Program-made: the position numbers and the translations under genes
Shown here: positions 14,553 through 23,445 of the stretch, piece by piece
How the letters are laid out: each line of letters begins with the position of its first letter
Numbering within the stretch: position 1 is the stretch's first letter
Source of the DNA: Mangrovimicrobium sp033283265
GTDB lineage: Bacteria > Pseudomonadota > Gammaproteobacteria > Pseudomonadales > Halieaceae
Assembly (NCBI GenBank): GCA_033283265.1
Contig: JAWMQN010000004.1
Location: 1-64,000, forward strand
DNA: 64,000 nt
Direction: 5' to 3'
The notes under the pieces: model-generated
What the model was told of the DNA's origin: nothing
Database searches by the model: none
The model's input: only the letters and a program-made list of their open reading frames with translations

Positions 14553-15584
14553 TCACCCGCCGTGGTTCTTGTGCGCCTGTGAATTGCGGTACATCTTGCC
14601 TCGCTTGCGCTCGCGGGCCCGCTTCTGTGCCAGCGTCTCAGCGTTCAGCGCCTGCTCGCGCAGCAGCTTGTGGTAACTGGCCAGCCGCCGCGCATCGAGT
14701 TCCCCGGCATCCACCGCCGCGCTGACGGCGCAGCCGGGCTCGCCCTGGTGCTGGCAATCGGGGAAGCGGCAGTGCCCGGCCAGTTCACCGATGTCGGCGA
14801 AGGTCGCCGCCACGCCCTGCTCGCAATCTGCCAGCTGCAGCTCGCGCATGCCGGGGGTGTCGAGCAGCAGGCCGCCGCCGGGGAGGGCGTGCAGGGAGCG
14901 GCTGGTGGTGGTGTGGCGGCCCTCGTCATCGTCGGCGCGGATCGCGCCGGTGTCCTGCACCGAGCGCCCCAGCAGGGTGTTCACCAGGGTCGATTTGCCC
15001 ACCCCGGAGGAGCCCAGCAGCGCCACGCTGCGGCCGCTGCCGCACCAGGGGGCGAGGGCGGCGCAGCTGTCGGCATCGAGGCCGTTGACTGCCAGCACCG
15101 CCAGGTTGCGGTCGAGTTCCCGGACCTGGGCGACAAAACTGTCCGGGTCGCCACAGAGGTCCGCCTTGGACAGCACGAGCACCGGTTCCACGCCGGCCTC
15201 GTGGGCCAGCGCCAGGTAGCGCTCGATACGGCTGAGGTTGAAGTTCTGGTTGAGCGAGCAGACGATGAACACGCTGTCGATATTGGCGGCGACCAACTGG
15301 CTGGCCACCCGCGAGCCCGCCGCCTTGCGGGCGAACAGCGTGGTGCGCTCGAGCAGGCGGACGAAGCGGCCGTCGGCGTCGAGCAGGACCCAGTCGCCCA
15401 CGGTCATCTCCGGCATGTTCGCCGTGATCTGGATACTTGAGGTGTGCTCGCCGTCGTTCACGCTGAACACGCTGCGCTGGTAGTCGACGATGCGTGCGGG
15501 CCGGTCCCGCTCCCACTCCTCCAGGCTCAGTTGTTGCTGGAAGAACGGCTGCCATCCCAGTGGCGGCAAGTGTTGGTAATTCAT
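14553..15584 (-). CDS. rsgA: Ribosome small-subunit-dependent GTPase A (RsgA-type)
   Basis: A 343-aa circularly permuted GTPase that aids late 30S maturation. An N-terminal OB-fold (about residues 35-95) is followed by the G domain in permuted order: G4 LSKAD, then G1 GSSGVGKST, the switch region GRHTTTSR and G3 DTPGMR. A C-terminal zinc site has CRFPDCQHQGEPGC. The very basic C-terminal tail (QKRARERKRGKMYRNSQAH) is typical of the variant class often found as a second copy, so another rsgA may exist elsewhere. Confidence 0.9.
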   Translation of the reverse strand: MNYQHLPPLGWQPFFQQQLSLEEWERDRPARIVDYQRSVFSVNDGEHTSSIQITANMPEMTVGDWVLLDADGRFVRLLERTTLFARKAAGSRVASQLVAANIDSVFIVCSLNQNFNLSRIERYLALAHEAGVEPVLVLSKADLCGDPDSFVAQVRELDRNLAVLAVNGLDADSCAALAPWCGSGRSVALLGSSGVGKSTLVNTLLGRSVQDTGAIRADDDEGRHTTTSRSLHALPGGGLLLDTPGMRELQLADCEQGVAATFADIGELAGHCRFPDCQHQGEPGCAVSAAVDAGELDARRLASYHKLLREQALNAETLAQKRARERKRGKMYRNSQAHKNHGG

Positions 15585-15850
15585 TTTGGCCCCTCGCGCC
15601 CACGGGCGCTGAACGAGGTAAGTTTCAGGGGCAAAAGTAAGCCCCGGTCAGAGATAACCGGGATGCGGACAGGAAAGAGGTAGCGGGTAAAGCGAGGTCT
15701 GGCAGAGGCTACCGGCTGGCTGTACCGATCCGGTTTTTGCGGATTGCGACAATCATCTTCGGTACCTCCTGCCAGTTGGGTGAGTGTTGATGATAGCAGC
15801 CCCGGGCGGTGCGCGACAGCCTGCGGCGGCCAACGCGCGGCGGCCCGGGC
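15585..15850. other. Intergenic region between the rsgA-type and flavin dehydrogenase genes
   Basis: It contains the 15-codon ORF described separately and two short inverted repeats: GGGGC/GCCCC near 15630-15645 and CCGGT/ACCGG around 15644-15661. No longer coding frame with support was found. Confidence 0.4.
15709..15756 (-). CDS. Possible 15-codon leader ORF upstream of rsgA
   Basis: On the minus strand, ATG at 15756 is preceded by a perfect AGGAGG (15765-15770) at 8-nt spacing. It encodes MIVAIRKNRIGTASR and stops with TAG at 15709-15711. The rsgA-type gene starts 125 nt further downstream. The ideal ribosome-binding site argues that ribosomes load here. It could be a regulatory leader peptide or a small protein. 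It is too short for homology. Confidence 0.35.
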   Translation of the reverse strand: MIVAIRKNRIGTASR

Positions 15851-17548
15851 TCAGCCACCCATGCGCTGTATCGCCGCTTCCAGCAAGGTGCTCGGCCGGC
15901 CGCTGGCGTGCAGGCCGATGAGGTAGCCGTGGGTCATGCCGCGGGCGTTGGAGATGCCGCTCTGCATCACCGCGCCGGTCTCCATCCGCGCCATGGAGTT
16001 GCCGGCGACGTAGAGGCCGGCGATGGGTTGGTTGTCCCAGCCCAGGGCCTGGCAGTTGGTGTCGGCGAGCAGGCCCGCCGCCGGGATCGCGCTGCCGCCC
16101 ATGCGCTGCAGTTCGATGGCGTAGAAGGGCGGCTTGAGCAGCGGGCCGAGGTTGGCGTTGGGTTCATGCAGGGGGTCGCCGCACATGAAGGTGCTCCAGG
16201 GGTGGCTGCCGCGGCCGAAGGCCGGGTCCTCGCCGCGCTCGGCGGCGGCGTTGAACTGGGCGATGGTGGCTTCGAGCCCCGCGGCGTCGATGCCGGTTTT
16301 CGCGGCGAGTTCGGCGAGGGACCCGGCGACCACACCGAAATCCTGCGGCCACTGCTGGTCGGGCATGATCGAGCCGATCGGGTACTTGTCCTTGGCCTGG
16401 CTGTCCAGCACGGCCCAGCAGGGGAAGTTGGGGTGGGTCTGGCTGGCGCCGTCGATCTGGTCGACGGTGTAGTTGAACTGGCGGTAGAAGGCCTCGTTGC
16501 CGAAGCGCTGGCCGGCGCGGTTGACCACGATCACGTGGGGCAGGCCGATCGCGGTCATCGCGCCGCGGGCCAGCGGCCGGCCCTCCTCGCTCTCCTCGCC
16601 GGGGATGTGATAGCCGAGCAGGGTGATGTCCGGCACCCGGGCGACCCGCGCGCCGAGCGGACCGGCGAGGCGGAAGTTGGCGCCGTCGACAGTGTCGAAG
16701 AGGTAGGAGATCGGCTCGAGCTGCTGCGACAGGGTCTTGTTGAGTTCCTGGTTGCGCTCGTAGCTGCTGACCGCCACCACCACACCGCGCCTGGCCTTCA
16801 CGAAGATATCGCGACCCTCACGGGTGGCGCGCACGCCGACCACCCGCTCGCCGTCGCTGATCAGTTCCTCGGCGTTGACCCCGGTGTGCATCGGGATGCC
16901 ACGGTCGATCGCCGCCTTGACGAAATAGGCGATGAGCCCCGGCCCGAGGCAGCGGATGTCACTGGCGAGACGCTCGCCCATCAGGGCGAAATCCCACTTG
17001 GCGATATTCGCCGTGCCGCCGGGGCCGTACATGTCGTGGTGGGTCATGCCGAAGGGAACGACCGGGGAGACCCGGGTCTTTTCCTGCCACTCGCCCAGGG
17101 TTTGCGCCGGGAAGGGCTCCACCTCGAGCATGCGGCCCTCGGCGACGGCGTTGTCGGCGTGCTGGTAGTAGTAGTCCGGCAGGCCGCGGATGACCTGCAT
17201 GCGCAGGCCGGCGGTCTGTTCGAAATACTGCAGCGCCTCGCGGGCGTGCAGCACCATGTTGAGGATCTGCCGCTCGTCGCCGTAGCCCATCGACAGGCGC
17301 TGCAGGTAGCTGAAACCGGACTCCACGGAGTCGGGCAGGTCGAGCTCGGCGGCGAGGTGGTTGCCGGCGACCCAGACTTCCCCCAGCGACAGGGCGGTGA
17401 CCCCGCCGACCTTGTCGGCGCGCTCCAGCACCACGGCGCCGAGTCCCTGCTCGTGGGCGGTGATGGCCGCCGAGAGGCCGCCGATGCCGGAGCCGATGGC
17501 GACGAGGTCGGTCTCGATATCCCATTTGGCGGGCAGGTTCTGTTTCAT
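15851..17548 (-). CDS. FAD-dependent dehydrogenase, 3-ketosteroid dehydrogenase/fumarate reductase flavoprotein type
   Basis: A 565-aa FAD_binding_2 flavoprotein. The N-terminal dinucleotide-binding motif is DLVAIGSGIGGLSAA (residues 14-28), followed by an acidic strand end (VVLERADKVGG). The C-terminal GLYVAGNSMARMETGAVMQSGI closes the FAD site (pieces GLYVAGNSMARMETG, AVMQSGI). The overall plan matches delta1-ketosteroid dehydrogenases and related enoate reductases; the exact substrate cannot be assigned. It is encoded 53 bp downstream of a luciferase-like monooxygenase gene, which suggests a shared pathway for a cyclic lipophilic compound. Confidence 0.85.
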   Translation of the reverse strand: MKQNLPAKWDIETDLVAIGSGIGGLSAAITAHEQGLGAVVLERADKVGGVTALSLGEVWVAGNHLAAELDLPDSVESGFSYLQRLSMGYGDERQILNMVLHAREALQYFEQTAGLRMQVIRGLPDYYYQHADNAVAEGRMLEVEPFPAQTLGEWQEKTRVSPVVPFGMTHHDMYGPGGTANIAKWDFALMGERLASDIRCLGPGLIAYFVKAAIDRGIPMHTGVNAEELISDGERVVGVRATREGRDIFVKARRGVVVAVSSYERNQELNKTLSQQLEPISYLFDTVDGANFRLAGPLGARVARVPDITLLGYHIPGEESEEGRPLARGAMTAIGLPHVIVVNRAGQRFGNEAFYRQFNYTVDQIDGASQTHPNFPCWAVLDSQAKDKYPIGSIMPDQQWPQDFGVVAGSLAELAAKTGIDAAGLEATIAQFNAAAERGEDPAFGRGSHPWSTFMCGDPLHEPNANLGPLLKPPFYAIELQRMGGSAIPAAGLLADTNCQALGWDNQPIAGLYVAGNSMARMETGAVMQSGISNARGMTHGYLIGLHASGRPSTLLEAAIQRMGG

Positions 17549-17601
17549 TTGCGGGTACCTCTATTGGTTTTGCGCAACGGCCTGCGGGCGGGCCGAGCGC
17601 A

Positions 17602-18660
17602 TCAGCCCTTGAGCTTCGGCATCACCTTGTCGGCGAACAGCCTGGCCTGTTCGTAGACCAGTTCGTAGGGCAGGCCGCCGAAGCTGAAATTGCACAGCAT
17701 CTCGTAGTCACCGACCATCGAGGCGCGCTCCAGGTGGTGCTCGACCAGTTCCTCCGGGGTGCCGATCATGTTGCCGCTGATGTAGTCGCGGTAGGCCTTG
17801 TCCGGGCCGCCCGCGGCTTCCGCCGCCGCGCCCATGATGGCGTAGGTGGAGTAGGAGGGCAGGCTCTTGAAGTGGTCGCTCATGAACTCGTAGTGGTTGG
17901 CGACGGTGGCGAACATCTTGCCGAAGTACTTGTCGCAGTACTCCGACACCCGCTGCTTGTCCTCGAAACAGAGCATGAAGTCGGAGATGACGAAGGGCGG
18001 GGCGGTCTTGTTGTGCTTCTCCTCGAAGGTCGTGCGGTAGTGGTTGATCTCGGGGATCGCCCGGCGCCAGTCGCCCTGGGAGAAGCGCAGGGTCTTGAGC
18101 CCGTATTCGGCCGCCACCTCCACCGAGGAGGGCGACATCGACACCATCACGGTGCGGTCCTTGAAGCTCTTGAAGGGCCGCGGGCGGACCTCGGTGCGGG
18201 GGATCTGGAACCACTTGCCGTCGGCCTCGACGATGCCGGTCTCGAGGCCGTTCATCACGATCAGGGCGGCCTCGTCGAAGATCTCCCGGGAGTCGCCGAG
18301 CTCGACGTTGAAGGAGCGGAACTCGCGCCGGGCGGCGCCGCGGCCCATGCCGGCGATCACCCGGCCGCCGCTGAGGATGTCCAGCTCGATGAACTGCTCG
18401 ACCACCCGCAGGGGGTTGTTCCAGGGCAGGATCACCGCGGCGGTGATCAGCTCGATCTTCTCGGTCTTGGCGGCGACCCAGGCCAGCATCTGGAAGGGGT
18501 CGGGGCAGGCGGCGTAGTCGGTGAAGTGGTGCTCCACGGGGCCGACGAAATCGAAGCCCATCGCTTCCGCCTCGACGGCGAACTGCGTCTCCTGCATGAA
18601 GGTCTTGACGTCCGGCTCACCGTGCATGTTCTGGTAGCCGAGGTGTAATCCTACGCGCAT
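17602..18660 (-). CDS. LLM-class flavin-dependent oxidoreductase (luciferase-like monooxygenase)
   Basis: A 352-aa bacterial-luciferase-like protein. It starts MRVGLHLGYQ, contains GFDFVGPVEHHFTDY (about residues 34-48) and the glycine-rich GGRVIAGMGRGAARREF region (about 97-113), all typical of the TIM-barrel LLM family that uses reduced FMN. No flavin reductase gene lies nearby. It heads a two-gene minus-strand unit with the FAD dehydrogenase. Confidence 0.9.
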   Translation of the reverse strand: MRVGLHLGYQNMHGEPDVKTFMQETQFAVEAEAMGFDFVGPVEHHFTDYAACPDPFQMLAWVAAKTEKIELITAAVILPWNNPLRVVEQFIELDILSGGRVIAGMGRGAARREFRSFNVELGDSREIFDEAALIVMNGLETGIVEADGKWFQIPRTEVRPRPFKSFKDRTVMVSMSPSSVEVAAEYGLKTLRFSQGDWRRAIPEINHYRTTFEEKHNKTAPPFVISDFMLCFEDKQRVSEYCDKYFGKMFATVANHYEFMSDHFKSLPSYSTYAIMGAAAEAAGGPDKAYRDYISGNMIGTPEELVEHHLERASMVGDYEMLCNFSFGGLPYELVYEQARLFADKVMPKLKG

Positions 18661-18770
18661 GCTGCTCTCTCCCGGTGTTATACATTCTGTTATAGGCGGA
18701 GGTGCCCGCCTACAATATCACCCGATGCGTTTCATAAAAACCATTTTCAACGCGGGCGAGCCGAACTGAA

Positions 18771-19643
18771 TCAGGCTTCAGCCAGCCCCGCCGGCCTGCC
18801 GAATTCCCGCTCGTAGGCGTCGATATCGTCGTAGCAGGCCTCGACGACACTGGCGTAGGTGTCGCGGAAAGCCTGGCGCTGCTCGGCGTGGTCGAAGACG
18901 AAGGGGCGCTTGTTGCGCACCGCGTTCAGCACGATCGGGGCGATATCCTCGGGCGTGTAGAACTGCAGCGGGTTGTCCTTGAACGAGGCCTCCGGGACGT
19001 GCACCTCGCCCTGCTGCGGGCCGCCGAAGCGGGCCGGCCGATAGAGGGCATTGCGCTCCTTCATGCCGCTCTTCACGCCGCCCGGGCAGTAGGTGGTGGT
19101 GTGCACGCCGTAGGCTTTCATCTCCAGCGCGAGGTTCAGCATCAGGCCGATGATGCCCATCTTCGCCGCGGAGTACACCGTGTGCACGGGCACCCAGCCC
19201 GGTAGCAGGCCGGCCATGGAGGCGGTGGCGATCACGTGGCCCTCGCCGGCGGCCATCATGTCCGGGAGGAAGGCGCGGGTGGTGTTCATCACGCCCATCA
19301 GGTTGACCTGGACGATCCAGTCGACGTCGTCGTCGGACATGTCCATCAAGGGGTCGAAGGAGGTGGCGCCGGCGTTGGCGAAAAGCAGGTTTACCGGCCC
19401 CAGCGCCGCGTTGGCCGCGGCCTTCATCGCCGCGATCGACTCGCGCTCGCAGACATCGCAGTAGATGGCGACGGCCCGGCCGCCGCTGGCGTTGATCTGT
19501 TCCGCGGTCTGTTGCGCGTTGTCGAGCATGATATCGGCGATGGCGACGGCGGCGCCCTGCCTGGCGAGTTCCTTTGCCAGCCCGCTGCCGATGCCCGTGC
19601 CGCCGCCGGTGACGACGGCGACCTTGCCTGCGATCTTGGTCAT
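18771..19643 (-). CDS. Short-chain dehydrogenase/reductase
   Basis: A 290-aa classical SDR with nucleotide motif TGGGTGIG (about residues 11-18), NAG in FANAGAT, and the catalytic YSAAK with the upstream Ser in ATASMAG. The ATG at 19643 is supported by AGGAGG just upstream; a longer open frame to 19697 has no family support. Acidic residues after the second strand (ADIMLDN) suggest NAD(H) preference. Its location upstream of the LLM/FAD unit suggests alcohol/ketone conversion in the same route. Confidence 0.9.
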   Translation of the reverse strand: MTKIAGKVAVVTGGGTGIGSGLAKELARQGAAVAIADIMLDNAQQTAEQINASGGRAVAIYCDVCERESIAAMKAAANAALGPVNLLFANAGATSFDPLMDMSDDDVDWIVQVNLMGVMNTTRAFLPDMMAAGEGHVIATASMAGLLPGWVPVHTVYSAAKMGIIGLMLNLALEMKAYGVHTTTYCPGGVKSGMKERNALYRPARFGGPQQGEVHVPEASFKDNPLQFYTPEDIAPIVLNAVRNKRPFVFDHAEQRQAFRDTYASVVEACYDDIDAYEREFGRPAGLAEA

Positions 19644-19730
19644 TGCTGCACTGCCTCCTGGTTTTTTATTGTTGGCGCATGCTGGCCGGGCCGGCATGCA
19701 CCGGGCCTGGGCGGTGAGTCGCCCCGGGGC

Positions 19731-20534
19731 TTATTTCGGCTTTCTGAAGCGCAGGGTCATGCGGTCGCTCTCGCCGATGGCGAGATACCTGTCCCTGTCG
19801 GTATCGCCCAGGCGCAGTGAGGGAGGCAGGGTCCAGACGCCTTTTGCGTAGTCCTTGCTGTCCGCCGGGTTGGCGTTGACTTCGGAGTAGTCCTCGAGCA
19901 CGAAGCCCGCGTCCTGGGCCGTCTTGATCAGCTGCGCTTCAGTGACGTAGCCGGTGAACCCCTCGCTGGCGGAGGGGCCGCGGTGCTGGACCACGCCGAG
20001 AACGCCGCCGGGTTTCAGTACCTCGTAGAAGCTGCGGTAGACATCGCTGGCGATACCTTCCCTGATCCAGCCGTGGGTGTTGCGGAAGGTGAGGACCATG
20101 TCGGCGGAGCCGGCACTGCCCAGCGCCATGACCTGGGGCGGGGAGAAGCGCACGATCTGCGCCGCGCTGAACAGCTCCTCTTCGGCAAAGCGCTTTTCCA
20201 TGTCGGTGGTTTGCTGGTAGCGGTATTCGGGCTGGTCCGGCAGGTCGGGGTCGTAGCCCGCGGCGATGTACCGGCCTTTCTCCTTCAGCACCGGGGCGAG
20301 TATTTCCGTGTACCACAGGCCGCCCGGGGCGATCTCGATCACGGTCATTCCTGCTTCCAGGCCAAAAAATGCCAGGGTCTCCAGCGGGTGGCGGTACTGG
20401 TTGCGCGCGATATTCTCCGCGCTGCGGTGCTCACCGTTGGCGGCCTTCTCGATCAGCGCTTCGGTGGATTCAGCGGCGGACAGCGGCGTCGTGAGCAGGG
20501 ACAGGCTGAGTGCGGCGACTGCGGGCTTGAACAT
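19731..20534 (-). CDS. Exported class I methyltransferase-like protein (COG4798 type)
   Basis: A 267-aa protein with a clear Sec signal peptide (AALSLSLLTTPLSAAES, cleavage near residue 21) followed by a Rossmann methyltransferase-like fold. The SAM-motif region is AGMTVIEIAPGGLWYTEIL; later elements are ADMVLTFRNTHGW and EVLKPGGVLGVVQHRGP. A periplasmic SAM-dependent enzyme would be unusual because SAM is cytosolic. The family is known only as a predicted methyltransferase. It stands between the SDR gene and the carboxylase operon, with separate gaps on each side. Confidence 0.8.
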   Translation of the reverse strand: MFKPAVAALSLSLLTTPLSAAESTEALIEKAANGEHRSAENIARNQYRHPLETLAFFGLEAGMTVIEIAPGGLWYTEILAPVLKEKGRYIAAGYDPDLPDQPEYRYQQTTDMEKRFAEEELFSAAQIVRFSPPQVMALGSAGSADMVLTFRNTHGWIREGIASDVYRSFYEVLKPGGVLGVVQHRGPSASEGFTGYVTEAQLIKTAQDAGFVLEDYSEVNANPADSKDYAKGVWTLPPSLRLGDTDRDRYLAIGESDRMTLRFRKPK

Positions 20535-20559
20535 GGCGGGTTCCTTATCGTCGTTGGAT

Positions 20560-20594
20560 GCGTGTGGCCAGAAGCCTCGATTGTGACCACACGC
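20560..20594 (-). terminator. Hairpin downstream of the acyl-CoA carboxylase operon
   Basis: GCGTGTGG (20560-20567) and CCACACGC (20587-20594) form an 8-bp stem 22 bp past the end of the operon in the minus direction. No T-tract follows, so this is only a candidate. Confidence 0.35.
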
Positions 20595-20616
20595 AGGCGA
20601 CGGGGTTCACTGGCGG

Positions 20617-22620
20617 CTAGGACTCGCTCGCGGTGAAGCCGAGCAGTTCCGCGCCGCCCTCGACGAGGTCGCCCGGTGCGTAGAAGAACTCCTCCACGGT
20701 GCCGTCCGCGGGCGCACGGATGGTGTGCTCCATCTTCATCGCCTCCATCACCAGCAGGGCGGCGCCTTTCTCCACGCTGGCGCCGACTTCCGCCAGCAGG
20801 GTGACCACGGTGCCGTTCATCGGCGCGGTCAGGGCGCCCTCGCCGTGGCTGTCGTCGGCGTCGCCGAGGTCCGGCTGGACCTCGCGGATCTGCAGGGCGC
20901 TGTCCTCGGTGTAGAGGCTGATGACGCCGTCGTGCTCCGCCACCGGTACCCGGCTGCGGTAGCCGTCGACGTCGGCGTAGAGCTCGCCGTCCTTCAGTTC
21001 GCCGCGGGCCAGCGCGACCTGGCCCTCGGTGCAGATGCGGTAGCGGGCGCTGCCGCCGCGCTGCAGCTGCTCGACGCTCACGCTGATTTCCCTACCCGCC
21101 AGTTCCAGCGCGAAGACCTGCACATGGGGCTCGTTGAGGCGCCAGGCGCTGGTCGAGTTCCACGGCGAGTAGGGGTCGGTCTCGGCCACCGTGGCGCGGC
21201 GGGCCTGGCGCAGGACCAGGTAGAGGGCGCCGAGGGTGGCGGCCTGCTGCAGGTCCTGCTCGCTGTCGTGGAAGATCAGCTCGCGGTGCTTCTCGATGAA
21301 GCCGGTGTCGAGGTCCGCCTTGCGGAAAGGCTCGGCGGTGGCGAGGTTGTAGAGGAAGTCGACGTTGGTGCGCATGCCGCTGATGCGGTACTCGGAAAGT
21401 GCCCGGGCGAGGCGGCGCAGGGCCTTGTCGCGGTCCTCGTCGTGGACGATCAGCTTGGCGATCATCGGGTCGTAGTAGACGCTGACCTCGTCGCCCTGCA
21501 GTACGCCGGTATCGACGCGCACGTGGGCGCTCTCCTCCGGCGGTTGCAGGAAGGCGAGGGTGCCGGTGACCGGCAGGAAGTCGTTGTCCGGGTCCTCGGC
21601 GTAGATGCGCGCCTCGAAGGCGTGGCCGTTGATCTGTACCTGGTCCTGGGTCAGCGGCAATTCCTCGCCGGCGGCGACCCGCAGCTGCCACTCGACCAGG
21701 TCCTGGCCGGTGATCATCTCGGTGACCGGGTGTTCCACCTGCAGGCGGGTGTTCATCTCCATGAAGTAGAAGGAGCCGTCCTCATCGAGCAGGAACTCGA
21801 CGGTGCCGGCGCCGACATAGTCGATGGCCTTGGCTGCCTGTACGGCGGCCTCGCCCATCTGCTGGCGCAGGGCCTCGCTCATGCCCGGGGCGGGGGCTTC
21901 CTCGATGACCTTCTGGTGGCGGCGCTGCACCGAGCAGTCGCGCTCGGCCAGGTAGACCGCGTTGCCGCGACTGTCGCAGAACACCTGGATTTCCACGTGG
22001 CGCGGGCGGGTGAGGTATTTCTCCACCAGCATGCGGTCGTCGCCGAAGCTGTTGCTGGCCTCGCGTTTGGCCGCGGCCAGGGCCTCGTCGAAGTCCTTCG
22101 CCGACCAGACCTGGCGCATGCCCTTGCCGCCGCCGCCGGCGGTGGCCTTGAGCAGGACCGGGTAGCCCATGTCGTCGGCGGCCTGTTGCAGCAGCTCGGG
22201 GCTCTGGTCCTCGCCGTGGTAGCCGGGCACCAGCGGCACGCCGGCCTCTTCCATGATGCGCTTGGCGGCGGACTTGGAGCCCATCGCCTCGATGGCGCCC
22301 ACCGGCGGGCCGATAAAGACCACGCCGGCGGCATCGCAGGCCTGGCAGAACTGCGAGTTTTCACTGAGGAAACCGTAGCCCGGGTGCACAGCCTGGGCGC
22401 CGGTGCGCTTGCAGGCCTCGATGACGCGATCGAATTGCAGGTAGGATTCCCGCGAGGGCGCGGCGCCGATGTGCACGGCCTCGTCGGCCATGCTCACGTG
22501 CAGGGCGTCGGCGTCGGCGTCGGAGTAGACGGCGACAGTGCGGATGCCCAGCTTGCGCGCGGTGCGGATGACACGGCAGGCGATCTCGCCGCGGTTGGCA
22601 ATCAGTATTTTGTCGAACAT
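20617..22620 (-). CDS. liuD: Acyl-CoA (methylcrotonyl-CoA-type) carboxylase, biotin carboxylase/carrier subunit
   Basis: 667 aa. The biotin carboxylase domain (residues 1-450) begins FDKILIANRGEIACRVIRTA and has the ATP-grasp glycine loop KATAGGGGKGMRQV. The C-terminal biotinyl domain has VMEAMKMEHT with carrier Lys629. Length and operon partners (carboxyltransferase and methylglutaconyl-CoA hydratase-like genes under a MerR regulator) fit 3-methylcrotonyl-CoA carboxylase of leucine degradation. Geranyl-CoA carboxylase is the main alternative; sequence inspection cannot fully separate them. Confidence 0.88.
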   Translation of the reverse strand: MFDKILIANRGEIACRVIRTARKLGIRTVAVYSDADADALHVSMADEAVHIGAAPSRESYLQFDRVIEACKRTGAQAVHPGYGFLSENSQFCQACDAAGVVFIGPPVGAIEAMGSKSAAKRIMEEAGVPLVPGYHGEDQSPELLQQAADDMGYPVLLKATAGGGGKGMRQVWSAKDFDEALAAAKREASNSFGDDRMLVEKYLTRPRHVEIQVFCDSRGNAVYLAERDCSVQRRHQKVIEEAPAPGMSEALRQQMGEAAVQAAKAIDYVGAGTVEFLLDEDGSFYFMEMNTRLQVEHPVTEMITGQDLVEWQLRVAAGEELPLTQDQVQINGHAFEARIYAEDPDNDFLPVTGTLAFLQPPEESAHVRVDTGVLQGDEVSVYYDPMIAKLIVHDEDRDKALRRLARALSEYRISGMRTNVDFLYNLATAEPFRKADLDTGFIEKHRELIFHDSEQDLQQAATLGALYLVLRQARRATVAETDPYSPWNSTSAWRLNEPHVQVFALELAGREISVSVEQLQRGGSARYRICTEGQVALARGELKDGELYADVDGYRSRVPVAEHDGVISLYTEDSALQIREVQPDLGDADDSHGEGALTAPMNGTVVTLLAEVGASVEKGAALLVMEAMKMEHTIRAPADGTVEEFFYAPGDLVEGGAELLGFTASES

Positions 22621-22632
22621 GCGGGGCCGCTC

Positions 22633-23430
22633 CTATGCTTCTTGCTTGCGCCACGCGGGCGTACGTTTTTCCAGGAAAGCGCCGAGGCCTTCCTGGCCTT
22701 CTTCCGACACCCGGATGCGGGCGATGCGCTCGCTGGTATCGGCGATCAGCGTCGCGTCGATGGGCCGGTTGCCGACCTCGGCGATCAGCTGCTTGGCCGC
22801 GCGCATCGCCGCCGGGCTGTTGCCGAGCAGGGTGTCGATCATGGCGTCCACCGCGGCATCCAGTGCCTCCTCGGCGACGACTTCTGAGACCAGCCCGAGA
22901 CTGGCGGCGGTCTCGGCGGAGAAGCGCTCGGCACTGACGGAGTAGCGCCGCGCCGCCCGCTGGCCCATGGCCGCGACCACGTAGGGGCTGATCGTGGCGG
23001 GGATCAGGCCGATTTTTACTTCACTCAGGCAGAAGCTGGCGCGCGGCGAGGCGATGGCGATGTCGCAGCAGCTCACCAGGCCCACCGCGCCGCCGAAGGC
23101 CGCGCCCTGGACCCGGGCGATGGTCGGCAGGGGCAGGCTGTCGAGGGTCTTCAGCATGCGGGCGAGGGCGCCCGCGTCGCGCAGGTTGTCCTCGTAGCTG
23201 TAGCCGGCCATGCGCTGCATCCAGCCGAGGTCGGCGCCGGCGGAGAAGCTCTTGCCCGCGGCGGCCAGCACCATCAGGCGCACCTCCGGGTTGGCGGCGA
23301 GGGCCTCGAAGGCCGCAGTGAGTTCGGCGATCACGCCGTCGTCGAAGGCGTTGTGTTTGTCCGGGCGGTTCATGGTCACGGTGGCCACGCCGCGCCCGTC
23401 GATGGCGATGTCGAGTGTTGTTTCAGTCAT
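22633..23430 (-). CDS. liuC: Enoyl-CoA hydratase/isomerase family, methylglutaconyl-CoA hydratase-like
   Basis: A 265-aa crotonase. The oxyanion-hole elements are SFSAGADLGWMQ (about residues 62-73) and VQGAAFGGAVGLVSCCD (about 105-121). FCLSEVKIGLIPATISPYVV (residues about 133-152) carries the acidic residue expected for hydratases. Placed between the two carboxylase subunit genes, it probably hydrates 3-methylglutaconyl-CoA. Only 12 bp separate it from the biotin carboxylase gene. Confidence 0.87.
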   Translation of the reverse strand: MTETTLDIAIDGRGVATVTMNRPDKHNAFDDGVIAELTAAFEALAANPEVRLMVLAAAGKSFSAGADLGWMQRMAGYSYEDNLRDAGALARMLKTLDSLPLPTIARVQGAAFGGAVGLVSCCDIAIASPRASFCLSEVKIGLIPATISPYVVAAMGQRAARRYSVSAERFSAETAASLGLVSEVVAEEALDAAVDAMIDTLLGNSPAAMRAAKQLIAEVGNRPIDATLIADTSERIARIRVSEEGQEGLGAFLEKRTPAWRKQEA

Positions 23431-23445
23431 GGTCTTGAGCTCCCC

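Noticed and set aside
15809..17656. A 615-codon plus-strand frame opposite the flavin dehydrogenase
   Set aside because: It has no recognisable domain and runs across a gene boundary; the minus strand carries a complete FAD-binding protein.
18661..18770. Twin TATAAC boxes as a promoter for the luciferase-like gene
   Set aside because: TTGTAG to the nearer TATAAC is only 15 bp and the other has no -35 partner, so it was not called as a feature.
20725..22887. A 720-codon open frame opposite the biotin carboxylase
   Set aside because: Same reason: mirror-frame artefact with compositional bias and no motifs, spanning two real genes and their gap.
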